Shown piece by piece: positions 17,941-26,382 of a stretch of DNA of 64,000 nucleotides. This DNA comes from Pseudosulfitobacter koreensis (GTDB lineage Bacteria; Pseudomonadota; Alphaproteobacteria; Rhodobacterales; Rhodobacteraceae). The position numbers and the translations under genes were made by a program. The notes beneath the pieces are model-generated. The model saw only the letters and a list, made by a program, of their open reading frames with translations. It did not search any database and had not been told where the DNA came from. Location: assembly GCF_024733015.1 (NCBI RefSeq), contig NZ_JANKJG010000001.1:550263-614262 (forward strand), given 5' to 3'. The stretch's first letter is position 1. Each line of letters begins with the position of its first letter.

Positions 17941-19809
17941 GTGTTTCACGTGAAACATTTTGATGTGTTGGTAATCGGGGGAGGTCACGCAGGTGCGGAG
18001 GCTGCGCATGCTGCTGCGCGAATGGGTGCCAGGACAGCGCTTGTTACCATGACCCTGTCTGGTATCGGCGTCATGTCCTGTAATCCGGCGATCGGTGGGC
18101 TGGGAAAAGGTCACCTCGTGCGCGAAATCGACGCGATGGACGGAGTGATGGGCAAGGTGGCGGACAAGGCCGGGATTCAGTTCCGGCTGCTGAACCGTCG
18201 CAAGGGTCCTGCAGTCCAAGGGCCACGCGCGCAAGCGGACCGTGCGATTTATCAACGCGAAATGCTGGCGGCAACCCAGGCCCAAGACAACCTTACCATT
18301 GTTGAAGGTGAAGTTGTCGATCTGAAGATGTCCGGTCAGAAAGTCACGGGCGTGGAATTGGCCGACGGCACACTGTTGCACAGCACCACCGTTGTTCTGA
18401 CCACGGGCACATTCCTGCGCGGGATCATCCATATCGGCGAGGAAAAGCACTCCGGTGGTCGGATGGGTGACAAGGCTTCGGTTAAGCTTGCCGAGAGGAT
18501 CGATTCATTTGGCCTGCCCCTCGGCAGGTTGAAAACGGGGACCCCGCCGCGGCTGGACACGCGGACGATCAATTGGTCGGTATTGGAAGAGCAGCAAGGC
18601 GACGATGAACCGGCGTTTTTCTCGTTCGAGACCACAAAGCTTGCCGCCAAACAAGTTGCGTGCGGGATAACCCACACAAATGAGCGCACCCACGAGATTA
18701 TTTCCAAGAACCTGGCGCGCTCTGCGATGTATGGCGGGCACATCGACGGCACCGGGCCGCGCTATTGCCCTTCGATCGAAGATAAGGTCGTGCGCTTTGC
18801 GGATAAGACATCTCACCAGGTCTTTCTTGAGCCCGAAAGTCTGACCGGGCACACGGTCTATCCGAATGGCATTTCGACGTCGCTGCCCGTGGACGTGCAG
18901 GAAGATTACATTCATTCGATTGTCGGACTTGAGACTGCGAAGATACTGCAGCCCGGTTATGCGATCGAATATGATTACATCGATCCCCGCGCCCTTGATG
19001 CATCGCTGCAGTTGCGCGCGACCACGCATTTGTTCCTTGCGGGACAGATCAATGGCACCACCGGATATGAAGAAGCTGCGGCGCAGGGTCTTGTCGCCGG
19101 AATAAACGCCGCCTGTCTCGCGCAGGGGCGCGAACCGGTGCAATTCAGCCGGGCAAACAGCTATATCGGCGTAATGATCGACGATCTGACCACACGCGGT
19201 GTAACCGAGCCCTACCGCATGTTCACGTCGCGTGCCGAATTCCGACTGTCTTTGCGGGCGGATAACGCAGACCAGCGGTTGACGCCCACAGCGATGGATC
19301 TGGGCATGGTCTCGGTACAGCGTCGTGCGCTGTTCGATTCGAAGCGTGACGCTTTGGAGGTGGGTTATCAGGCGTTGTCGCGCGAAGCTTATACGCCAAA
19401 ACACATTTCAAGAGCTGGAATTGCAGTGAAGGAGGACGGCACGCGCAGGACGCCCTACCAGCTGTTGGCTTTCCCGGATGTCCAGTTCAAAGACGTGGTG
19501 CGGGTTCAACCGGACCTGAGTGCGATTGATAGGCCTATTCAAATCCAGCTCGCCCGCGATGCGCTTTATGCGAATTACATCGACCGGCAGCAAAAGGATA
19601 TTGACAGAATTAAAAAGGATGAGGCTCACGTGATACCAACTGGGTTCACCTATGCCGGTATAAGTGGCCTCTCGAATGAACTGTCCGCAAAGCTGGAAAG
19701 CGCGCGCCCCGACAACCTGGCGCAGGCCGCGCGTGTAGAGGGGATGACCCCCGCAGCGTTGGCTCTGTTGCTCGCGAAGCTTCGTCAACACCAAAAGAAA
19801 TCGGCATGA
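17941..19809 (+). CDS. mnmG: tRNA uridine-5-carboxymethylaminomethyl synthesis enzyme MnmG (GidA)
   Basis: This is the FAD-binding partner of MnmE. From the GTG at 17941 it has 622 residues. The FAD motif [10 protein letters not shown] lies near residue 13, followed by [13 protein letters not shown] and later PRLDTRTI. The exact start is uncertain: GTG codons at 17932, 17941 and 17950 are all in frame, and the GGAG at 17938-17941 would fit 17950 best. A perfect parS site lies inside the first codons (17942-17957), so the N-terminal FHVKH is written by the segregation signal. Confidence 0.94.
   Translation: MFHVKHFDVLVIGGGHAGAEAAHAAARMGARTALVTMTLSGIGVMSCNPAIGGLGKGHLVREIDAMDGVMGKVADKAGIQFRLLNRRKGPAVQGPRAQADRAIYQREMLAATQAQDNLTIVEGEVVDLKMSGQKVTGVELADGTLLHSTTVVLTTGTFLRGIIHIGEEKHSGGRMGDKASVKLAERIDSFGLPLGRLKTGTPPRLDTRTINWSVLEEQQGDDEPAFFSFETTKLAAKQVACGITHTNERTHEIISKNLARSAMYGGHIDGTGPRYCPSIEDKVVRFADKTSHQVFLEPESLTGHTVYPNGISTSLPVDVQEDYIHSIVGLETAKILQPGYAIEYDYIDPRALDASLQLRATTHLFLAGQINGTTGYEEAAAQGLVAGINAACLAQGREPVQFSRANSYIGVMIDDLTTRGVTEPYRMFTSRAEFRLSLRADNADQRLTPTAMDLGMVSVQRRALFDSKRDALEVGYQALSREAYTPKHISRAGIAVKEDGTRRTPYQLLAFPDVQFKDVVRVQPDLSAIDRPIQIQLARDALYANYIDRQQKDIDRIKKDEAHVIPTGFTYAGISGLSNELSAKLESARPDNLAQAARVEGMTPAALALLLAKLRQHQKKSA
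17942..17957. promoter_or_regulatory. parS: parS centromere site 1
   Basis: TGTTTCACGTGAAACA is a perfect 16-bp palindrome identical to the canonical ParB-binding site. It lies at the very start of mnmG, about 3.2 kb right of the candidate origin core and about 3.3 kb left of parB. ParB loads here and spreads; ParA then moves the origin region. Confidence 0.95.
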
Positions 19810-20423
19810 CGATAGTTCCCGACTGGCTGGAGGGGAATGTTTCACGTGAAACATTGACCGACCTCGAACGCTTTCATGATCTGTTTCTCAGGTGGAATGC
19901 CAAGATCAATCTGGTGTCGCGCTCAAGCGCACCCGAACTTTGGAACCGCCATATCTGGGATTCCGCACAAGTCTGGAAACTTGCACCTCAAGCTGAACAT
20001 TGGGCCGACTTCGGGAGCGGGGGCGGCTTTCCTGCGATTATCTGCGCTATCTTTGCCAAAAAAGCAGGCAAAACCACGCGATTTACGCTTGTCGAAAGCG
20101 ATCAGCGGAAATCAACCTTTCTGCGCACAGCAATCCGAGAGCTGGACTTGAACGCCTCGGTCCTGGCCAAACGCGTTGAATCACTTGATCCGCTGAAGGC
20201 CAATGTCATTTCCGCACGCGCTTTGTCTCAGCTGTCTGATTTGCTTGAGTTTACTGCGCTTCACCTCGCAAGCTACGGGCAAGCGCTGTTTCCCAAAGGT
20301 GAGCTTTGGAAATCAGAGCTTGATGATGCGCGGAAAACATGGACATTCGAGTGTGAGGCGCACCCCAGCCATACGGATGCGCAAGCGGCCATTTTGCAGA
20401 TCAAGGAGTTGAAACGTGTCTGA
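19806..20423 (+). CDS. rsmG: 16S rRNA (guanine-N7) methyltransferase RsmG (GidB)
   Basis: RsmG methylates N7 of G527 in 16S rRNA; its loss gives low-level streptomycin resistance. The 205-residue protein has the SAM-binding motif [10 protein letters not shown] near residue 74 and [12 protein letters not shown] after it. The ATG overlaps the mnmG stop (ATGA), and the 3' end overlaps parA by 8 nt. The second parS palindrome lies in its codons 11-16 (NVSRET). Confidence 0.95.
   Translation: MTIVPDWLEGNVSRETLTDLERFHDLFLRWNAKINLVSRSSAPELWNRHIWDSAQVWKLAPQAEHWADFGSGGGFPAIICAIFAKKAGKTTRFTLVESDQRKSTFLRTAIRELDLNASVLAKRVESLDPLKANVISARALSQLSDLLEFTALHLASYGQALFPKGELWKSELDDARKTWTFECEAHPSHTDAQAAILQIKELKRV
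19838..19853. promoter_or_regulatory. parS: parS centromere site 2
   Basis: This is a second perfect copy of TGTTTCACGTGAAACA. Here the palindrome extends to 20 bp (AATG...CATT, 19836-19855). It is inside the rsmG coding sequence, 1,896 bp from site 1, and is read in a different frame from that in mnmG, so the protein sequences do not explain the identity. Confidence 0.95.
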
Positions 20424-21231
20424 CCCAACGCGTCCAGCAGGACCCAAGATCGTAGCAGTGGCAAACCAGAAGGGCGGTGTCGGAAAAACGACGACGTCGA
20501 TCAACCTGGCAGCGGCGCTGGCTGAAAAGGGTCGCAAGGTCCTCGTGGTTGATCTCGACCCACAGGGCAATGCGTCCACCGGTTTGGGGATCGAAGTCGA
20601 TGATCGGGTTTTGACGACCTATGAATTGCTTCTTGAAGACATCGATCTGAACGAGGCCATCCTGCCGACCGCCTTTGAAAATCTGTCGATCATTCCGGCG
20701 ACGGTCGATCTCAGCTCGGCTGATCTCGAACTCATCTCGAACGAAAAGCGCAGCTTTCTGCTACATGATGCTTTGCGGCAGGTGCAAATGGACCTGTTTG
20801 CCTTCGACTACGTGTTGATTGACTGCCCACCTTCGCTGAACTTGCTCACCGTCAACGCGATGATTGCGGCGCATTCGGTTCTTGTGCCGCTGCAATCCGA
20901 GTTCTTTGCGCTCGAGGGGCTTTCGCAGCTCATGCTGACCATTCGCGAGGTGCGTCAGTCAGGTAACAAGGAACTTCGGATCGAAGGTGTGGTCCTGACC
21001 ATGTACGACCAGCGCAACAACCTGAGTTTGCAGGTCGAGCAGGATGCGCGCGATTACCTTGGGGATCTGGTGTTCAAGACGGTTATTCCGCGCAACGTTC
21101 GCGTGTCCGAAGCGCCGTCTTTCGCGATGCCGGTTCTGAATTACGATCCTGCGTCGCGCGGCGCAAAAGCCTATCGCGACTTGGCGTCCGAGTTTATCCG
21201 GAACAATGCACGACAGAAAGTAGAGGCCTAG
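20416..21231 (+). CDS. parA: Chromosome partitioning ATPase ParA
   Basis: ParA is the Walker-type ATPase that forms a nucleoid-bound gradient to move ParB-parS complexes. The 271-residue protein uses a GTG start overlapping rsmG by 8 nt. The deviant Walker A KGGVGKTT is near residue 17-24, DLDPQGN (Walker A') follows, and YVLIDCPPSL is the Walker B region. parB follows after 1 nt. Confidence 0.96.
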   Translation: MSDPTRPAGPKIVAVANQKGGVGKTTTSINLAAALAEKGRKVLVVDLDPQGNASTGLGIEVDDRVLTTYELLLEDIDLNEAILPTAFENLSIIPATVDLSSADLELISNEKRSFLLHDALRQVQMDLFAFDYVLIDCPPSLNLLTVNAMIAAHSVLVPLQSEFFALEGLSQLMLTIREVRQSGNKELRIEGVVLTMYDQRNNLSLQVEQDARDYLGDLVFKTVIPRNVRVSEAPSFAMPVLNYDPASRGAKAYRDLASEFIRNNARQKVEA

Positions 21232-21232
21232 A

Positions 21233-22126
21233 ATGGTTCCCAAAGACAAGAAACGAGGCCTGGGGCGCGGGCTTTCGGCACTGATGGCCGATGTGAACGA
21301 GGCCGAGCAGGTCTCGAAGGAAAGCGCGGGGACGGGCATTCGCATCGTCCCAATCGAGCGGGTAAAGCCCAATCCCGACCAGCCCCGCAAGCGGTTTACC
21401 CAGGACGATCTGAACGATCTGGCGGCTTCGGTCGCTGAGAAGGGCGTGATTCAGCCGCTGATTGTGCGCGAGAAAGATGGCGGGTTCGAGATTGTTGCGG
21501 GTGAGCGTCGTTGGCGCGCCGCGCAGATGGCGAAGTTGCACGAGCTGCCGGTTATCGTGCGCGACTTTGACGACACGGAAGTGTTGGAAGTCGCGATCAT
21601 CGAGAACATTCAGCGCGCTGATCTGAATGCGATTGAAGAGGCCGCAGGCTATCGTCTGTTGATGGACAAATTCGGCCACACGCAAGAGAAGATGGCCGAG
21701 GCACTGGGGAAAAGCCGCAGTCACATTGCCAACCTGCTGCGCTTGCTGCAATTGCCTGATGATGTGCTGGAAATGATGCGCAATGGCGGTCTGACGTCTG
21801 GACACGCGCGGGCCCTGATCACGGCGGATGATCCATCTGCGTTGGCGCGCAAGGTCGTGGAAGACGGTTTGAGCGTTCGGGCGACCGAAGCCCTGGTGAA
21901 GTCAATGCAGGGCGGAAGCGACGTCAAGGAGCCGAAGGCCGAAAGCAAGCGTGCGGGTGACCCCAAAGATGCAGACACGAAAGCGCTTGAGGGAGACCTG
22001 TCTGCTGCTCTTGGCATGCGCGTCAACCTGACACACAAGCCGGGCGGTGAATCCGGTCAGCTGTCGATTTCCTATAAAACGCTGGATGAGTTGGACGAAT
22101 TGTGCCGGATGCTCAGCGGAAGCTAA
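21233..22126 (+). CDS. parB: Chromosome partitioning protein ParB
   Basis: This 297-residue CTPase clamp binds parS. It has an N-terminal ParA-activating stretch (KKRGLGRGLSALM), the CTP-binding motif GERRWRAA near residue 88, ENIQRADLNAIEEA, and a central helix-turn-helix (MAEALGKSRSHIANLLRLL). A C-terminal dimerisation domain follows a charged linker. The stop shares a CTAA tetranucleotide with the convergent hemW gene. Confidence 0.96.
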   Translation: MVPKDKKRGLGRGLSALMADVNEAEQVSKESAGTGIRIVPIERVKPNPDQPRKRFTQDDLNDLAASVAEKGVIQPLIVREKDGGFEIVAGERRWRAAQMAKLHELPVIVRDFDDTEVLEVAIIENIQRADLNAIEEAAGYRLLMDKFGHTQEKMAEALGKSRSHIANLLRLLQLPDDVLEMMRNGGLTSGHARALITADDPSALARKVVEDGLSVRATEALVKSMQGGSDVKEPKAESKRAGDPKDADTKALEGDLSAALGMRVNLTHKPGGESGQLSISYKTLDELDELCRMLSGS

Positions 22127-23268
22127 TCCGCCAACAACTCGCGTAAAACACCGTTCAAAACACTAACACCTTGTTCTGTAACGGAAATTCTTTTACCTCT
22201 CTGACTGAGCAAACCCAGGTCAGAGAGGTTTTTGAGCGCGTCAGGAGCCACAGAGCGCCCGGAAAGCGCCTCAAAACGAGTCAAATCAACGCCTTCGGTC
22301 AATCTCAGACCCATCAGCAGGAACTCGTTGGCCTGATCTTCGCCGGTTAGCGGCGCGGCAGGCAGTTGGCGCAGCTCTTCCAGCCAGCGTTTCGGGTTGC
22401 TGGGCGCCTCGGTCGCATAGCGCTGACCGTTCGAAGTGATCCGTCCATGTGCGCCAGGTCCGATGCCCACGTAATCGCCATAGCGCCAATAAATCAGGTT
22501 GTGCCGCGATTGAGCGCCATCACGGGCGTGATTGCTGACCTCATAGGCGGGCATGCCAAAATCCGCGCAGATATCGCGGGTAAGGGTGAACATATCCGCC
22601 GCACGATCTTCGTCCGGCAGCCCGGCCAGTTTTCCCGCGTTATAGCGATCACCAAATGCCGTCCCTTGTTCGATGGTCAGCTGGTAGAGCGACAGATGGT
22701 CAATCGCCATGTTCAGAGCCTGCTTCAGCTCGGCTTCCCAGTCCTTCAAGGTCTGCTTCTGCCGCCCATAGATCAGATCGAAACTGACCCGATCAAATGT
22801 CCTTCGAGCAATGTCGAAAGCTGCGCGCGCCTCGTCTGCCGAATGGATACGGCCCAGGCGGCGCAGATCGTCGTCGTTCAACGCCTGGATGCCCATCGAA
22901 ATCCGATTGACGCCGCCTGATCGAAAGTCCGCAAAGCGCTGCGCCTCGACCGAGCCGGGGTTCGCCTCCAGCGTGACTTCCATGTCATTAGCGGTGGGCC
23001 AATGCTTGCGGACCGCGTCGATGATCTCACCGACAACCCAAGGCTCCATCAGACTGGGCGTGCCGCCCCCGAAAAACACGGTGTGCACAACGCGGCCGGG
23101 CGTTTGTTCGGCGGCCTTGCGGATCTCATCCAGATAGGCATCACGCCATGCAGCATGATCGACGCTGCGCGTTACGTGACTGTTAAAGTCGCAATAGGGA
23201 CACTTTGCGGCACAAAACGGCCAATGGATATAGATGCCAAAGCCGCCATTTTGCCAATCTTCAGTCAA
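22123..23268 (-). CDS. hemW: Radical SAM heme chaperone HemW
   Basis: The 381-residue protein is of the HemN-like group now called HemW, which carries heme rather than oxidising coproporphyrinogen. The radical-SAM cysteines are C19, C23 and C26 in the segment [21 protein letters not shown] and VTLEANPGS are further family landmarks, and the C-terminal HemN_C domain is present. It is the third gene of rph-rdgB-hemW; the start overlaps rdgB by 8 nt. Confidence 0.93.
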   Translation of the reverse strand: MTEDWQNGGFGIYIHWPFCAAKCPYCDFNSHVTRSVDHAAWRDAYLDEIRKAAEQTPGRVVHTVFFGGGTPSLMEPWVVGEIIDAVRKHWPTANDMEVTLEANPGSVEAQRFADFRSGGVNRISMGIQALNDDDLRRLGRIHSADEARAAFDIARRTFDRVSFDLIYGRQKQTLKDWEAELKQALNMAIDHLSLYQLTIEQGTAFGDRYNAGKLAGLPDEDRAADMFTLTRDICADFGMPAYEVSNHARDGAQSRHNLIYWRYGDYVGIGPGAHGRITSNGQRYATEAPSNPKRWLEELRQLPAAPLTGEDQANEFLLMGLRLTEGVDLTRFEALSGRSVAPDALKNLSDLGLLSQRGKRISVTEQGVSVLNGVLRELLAD

Positions 23269-23872
23269 AGCAACCTGCGATCAGTTTGGCGAACGCATCG
23301 GCGCGGTGGCTGATCACGTTTTTGGCGTCCGCTGTCATTTCGGCGAATGTCACGTCGTGGCCGAGGGGCTGGAACATCGGGTCATAGCCGTGGCCCAAGG
23401 CGCCGCGCAGCGGCCAGACCAGCGTGCCCTCGACGGTGCCTTCGAAAACCTCGTCGTGTCCGTCTGGCCATGCAAGCACGAGTGTGGAGCAGAAGCGGGC
23501 CGTCCGTGGTTGCGGCGCGTTGCGTTCTTCCAGCAGGTCGTGGGTCTTGGTCATTGCCATCAGAAAGTCGCGACCGTTCGGGGTTTCAGCCCAATCGGCG
23601 GTATAGACCCCCGGTGCACCGTCCAGCGCGTCGACCTGGATACCGGAATCGTCCGCCAAAGCGGGCAGGCCGGTGGCCTGAACCGCGGCGTGCGCCTTGA
23701 TCCGGGCATTCCCGATAAAAGTGGTCTCGGTCTCATCCGGTTCGGGCAGCTTCATTTCCGCAGCGCCGACGACCCGCACACCTCGCGGCAGGAAAAGCGC
23801 GACCATCTCTTCCAGCTTGCCCGCGTTGTGCGTGGCCACCAGCAACTGCTCACCCGTGAACTTGCGTGTCAT
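23261..23872 (-). CDS. rdgB: XTP/dITP diphosphatase (RdgB/HAM1)
   Basis: This enzyme removes deaminated purine nucleoside triphosphates from the pool. The 203-residue protein has the substrate-binding [11 protein letters not shown] near residues 13-23, [23 protein letters not shown] metal and base-recognition residues, and HGYDPMF near the C-terminus. It overlaps rph by 4 nt at its start and hemW by 8 nt at its end. Confidence 0.96.
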   Translation of the reverse strand: MTRKFTGEQLLVATHNAGKLEEMVALFLPRGVRVVGAAEMKLPEPDETETTFIGNARIKAHAAVQATGLPALADDSGIQVDALDGAPGVYTADWAETPNGRDFLMAMTKTHDLLEERNAPQPRTARFCSTLVLAWPDGHDEVFEGTVEGTLVWPLRGALGHGYDPMFQPLGHDVTFAEMTADAKNVISHRADAFAKLIAGCFD

Positions 23873-24582
23873 GCGGTGGCGGCCTTCTGTGCCGCGACCA
23901 GTTCAGAGACACCTTTTTCCGCCAGATCCATCAACTGGTTCATCTGATCGCGCGAGAATGTTTGCCCTTCGGCGCTCATTTGTACCTCGATCAGGCGGCT
24001 GGTACCGGTCAGGATAAAGTTGCCGTCAACGCCCGCTTCGCTGTCCTCTGGGTAATCCAGATCCAGCAGGGGCTGGCCCGCATAAATACCGCAGCTTACT
24101 GCGGCAACAGGGTCTACCAGAGGATCAGAGATGATATCGCCCGCTTTCAACAGCTTGTTAACCGCCAGTTTCAGTGCGACCCAGCCGCCGGTGATCGACG
24201 CGCAGCGGGTGCCACCATCGGCCTGCAGGACGTCGCAGTCGATGGTGATCTGGCGTTCGCCCAAGGCAGAGCGGTCCACACCTGCGCGCAGCGACCGTCC
24301 GATCAGGCGCTGGATTTCGACCGTACGGCCCCCTTGCTTTCCCGACGCGGCCTCGCGGCGCATCCGGGTGTTGGTGGCGCGGGGCAACATGCCGTATTCG
24401 GCGGTGACCCAGCCCAACCCCGACCCCTTGATGAACGGCGGCACGCGATCTTCGATGGTGGCGGTGCACAGAACGTGGGTGTCGCCCATCTTGATCAGCG
24501 CAGATCCTTCGGCGTGTTTGGTAAAGCCCGTTTCAATCGAAACGGCCCGCATCTCGTCCAGTTTTCGTCCCGAAGGTCGCAT
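23869..24582 (-). CDS. rph: Ribonuclease PH
   Basis: RNase PH trims tRNA 3' ends phosphorolytically. The 237-residue protein is full length: MRPSGRK at the N-terminus, [18 protein letters not shown], the phosphate-binding [15 protein letters not shown] region, and [11 protein letters not shown]. It is the first gene of the minus-strand set rph-rdgB-hemW and is divergent from hrcA (110 bp apart). Confidence 0.97.
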   Translation of the reverse strand: MRPSGRKLDEMRAVSIETGFTKHAEGSALIKMGDTHVLCTATIEDRVPPFIKGSGLGWVTAEYGMLPRATNTRMRREAASGKQGGRTVEIQRLIGRSLRAGVDRSALGERQITIDCDVLQADGGTRCASITGGWVALKLAVNKLLKAGDIISDPLVDPVAAVSCGIYAGQPLLDLDYPEDSEAGVDGNFILTGTSRLIEVQMSAEGQTFSRDQMNQLMDLAEKGVSELVAAQKAATA

Positions 24583-24644
24583 GATAAATCCCTTTCATTG
24601 TTGGGCCGGGGATAACGCCCCACAGGGCTGTGACGCAAGTGCGA

Positions 24645-24673
24645 TTGACCTTTTGTTGCTCAGCCCTTCTATT
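24645..24673 (+). promoter_or_regulatory. Possible sigma70-type promoter of hrcA-grpE
   Basis: TTGACC (24645-24650) and TCTATT (24668-24673) are separated by 17 bp and lie about 20 bp before the hrcA ATG. No CIRCE element was found in this gap by eye. Confidence 0.35.
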
Positions 24674-24692
24674 GGCTACGCCGAGGCAAATT

Positions 24693-25757
24693 ATGACAGA
24701 CACACCGAATATCCTGGAAGAGCTGAACGACCGATCGCGCGAAGTGTTTCGCCGCGTGGTCGAAGGCTATCTTGCCAACGGCGATCCGGTCGGATCACGC
24801 ACGCTGACCCGTGATTTCAGTGAAAAGGTCAGTGCGGCGACCATTCGCAACGTCATGCAGGATCTTGAGTTCATGGGGCTGCTGGACAGCCCGCATGTCA
24901 GTGCCGGTCGCATCCCGACTCAGCGCGGACTGCGCATGTTCGTCGATGGTCTGATGGAGGTTGGTGTGCCCGATTCAGCCGATCGCGAAAAGCTGGACGC
25001 GACGCGCGGTGGCAACGAGCGGGATGTCGCCGGGCTGCTGGACCGCGTTGGCTCTGCCTTGTCGGGTGTCACGCAGGGCGCATCGCTGGTTCTGGCGCCC
25101 AAGCACGAGGCACCGATCAAGCATATCGAGTTCGTGTCGCTGGGGCATGACCGTGCCTTGGGCGTCTTGGTTCTGGCCGATGGTCACGTTGAAAACCGTC
25201 TATTCACACCACCGCCGGGTCAAACGCCCAGTTCAATGCGTGAGGCGGCGAATTTTCTCAATGCGCTGATCGAGGGGAAAACCCTCAGCGAAGTGCAATC
25301 GGTGATCCAGATCGAGATCAAGAAGCGCCGACGCGAGATCGACAGTCTGGCCGCCGAACTGGTGCAGCAGGGTCTGGCCGTCTGGGACGGCGATGACGAC
25401 CGCGACCAGCGGTTGATCGTGCGGGGGCGGTCGAATCTGCTGGGCGCCGCGGGCGAGGGCGAGGACCTGGACCGCATCCGCACGCTCTTTGACGACCTTG
25501 AGCGCAAGCGCGACATCGCTGAATTTCTCGAACTGACCGATGAAGGCCACGGTGTGCGCATTTTTATCGGCTCGGAGAACAAACTTTTTTCACTTTCGGG
25601 TTCCTCTCTGGTGGTTTCCCCATATATGAACGCAGATCGAAAGATCATCGGAGCGGTCGGGGTCATCGGGCCCACGCGGCTGAACTATGGGCGCATCGTT
25701 CCGATCGTGGATTATACGGCGCAATTGGTAGGCAAATTGCTGACCGATAAAAGTTAG
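24693..25757 (+). CDS. hrcA: Heat-inducible transcription repressor HrcA
   Basis: HrcA represses groESL and related operons through the CIRCE element. The start at 24693 (MTDTPNILEELNDRSREVF) matches the family and gives 354 residues. The N-terminal winged helix contains GDPVGSRTLTRDF and VSAATIRNVMQDLE; the C-terminal part is the HrcA GAF-like domain ending with the conserved GPTRLNYGRIVPIVDYT region. grpE follows after 9 nt, the usual hrcA-grpE pair. Confidence 0.95.
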   Translation: MTDTPNILEELNDRSREVFRRVVEGYLANGDPVGSRTLTRDFSEKVSAATIRNVMQDLEFMGLLDSPHVSAGRIPTQRGLRMFVDGLMEVGVPDSADREKLDATRGGNERDVAGLLDRVGSALSGVTQGASLVLAPKHEAPIKHIEFVSLGHDRALGVLVLADGHVENRLFTPPPGQTPSSMREAANFLNALIEGKTLSEVQSVIQIEIKKRRREIDSLAAELVQQGLAVWDGDDDRDQRLIVRGRSNLLGAAGEGEDLDRIRTLFDDLERKRDIAEFLELTDEGHGVRIFIGSENKLFSLSGSSLVVSPYMNADRKIIGAVGVIGPTRLNYGRIVPIVDYTAQLVGKLLTDKS

Positions 25758-25766
25758 AGGTGAAGA

Positions 25767-26330
25767 ATGGCGGAGCCGAAAGACAACGATTTCCTGGACG
25801 ACATCGACGCGGCCGAGGCGGACGAATACGCGGATGACATGGCCGAGATTGATGACGAGGCGTTGGAGCTGGACCAGCTGCGCGCCGAGCGGGATCAGCT
25901 GAAGGACCGTTTCATGCGTGCGCTGGCGGATGCCGAGAATGCGCGCAAGCGGTCAGACAAGGACCGTCGTGAGGCCGAGAATTATGGCGGCTCGAAGCTG
26001 GCCCGCGACATGCTGCCGGTCTATGACAACATGAAGCGTGCGCTTGAGACCACGAACGAGGACCAGCGCGAAGTGGCAGGGCCATTGCTTGAAGGGATCG
26101 AGCTGACGATGCGCGAGTTGCTGAGTGTGTTCAAAAAGCACGGCATCGACATGATTGCACCAGAAGTGGGCGATAAATTCGATCCGCAGCACCACCAGGC
26201 GATGTTCGAGGCACCTGTTCCCGGCACCAAGGCGGGCGAGATCATTCAGGTCGCCGCAGAAGGTTTCATGTTGCACGACCGCTTGCTGCGTCCTGCGCAG
26301 GTCGGCGTGTCGTCGATGCCTGCATCGTAA
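25767..26330 (+). CDS. grpE: Nucleotide exchange factor GrpE
   Basis: GrpE releases ADP from DnaK. The 187-residue protein has an acidic N-terminus, a long helix (LRAERDQLKDRFMRALADAENARKR), and the C-terminal wing with GDKFDPQHHQAMFE and KVSxxGF-like VAAEGFMLHDRLLRPAQV. It is expressed with hrcA and ends before a bidirectional terminator. Confidence 0.96.
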   Translation: MAEPKDNDFLDDIDAAEADEYADDMAEIDDEALELDQLRAERDQLKDRFMRALADAENARKRSDKDRREAENYGGSKLARDMLPVYDNMKRALETTNEDQREVAGPLLEGIELTMRELLSVFKKHGIDMIAPEVGDKFDPQHHQAMFEAPVPGTKAGEIIQVAAEGFMLHDRLLRPAQVGVSSMPAS

Positions 26331-26351
26331 AGGTTTTGAAATTCGAGTTCA

Positions 26352-26382
26352 AAAGAGGCGGTCAGGTTTTGGCCGCCTCTTT
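26352..26382. terminator. Bidirectional terminator shared by grpE and mutS
   Basis: A 10-bp perfect stem AAAGAGGCGG / CCGCCTCTTT encloses an 11-nt loop. Because the arms start with A3 and end with T3, it works in either direction. The mutS stop codon (26362-26364) lies in the loop, so the hairpin also encodes the last mutS residues. Confidence 0.85.

Noticed and set aside
24583..24692. CIRCE operator before hrcA
   Set aside because: The TTAGCACTC-N9-GAGTGCTAA pattern is not present, so HrcA autoregulation through CIRCE is not claimed.
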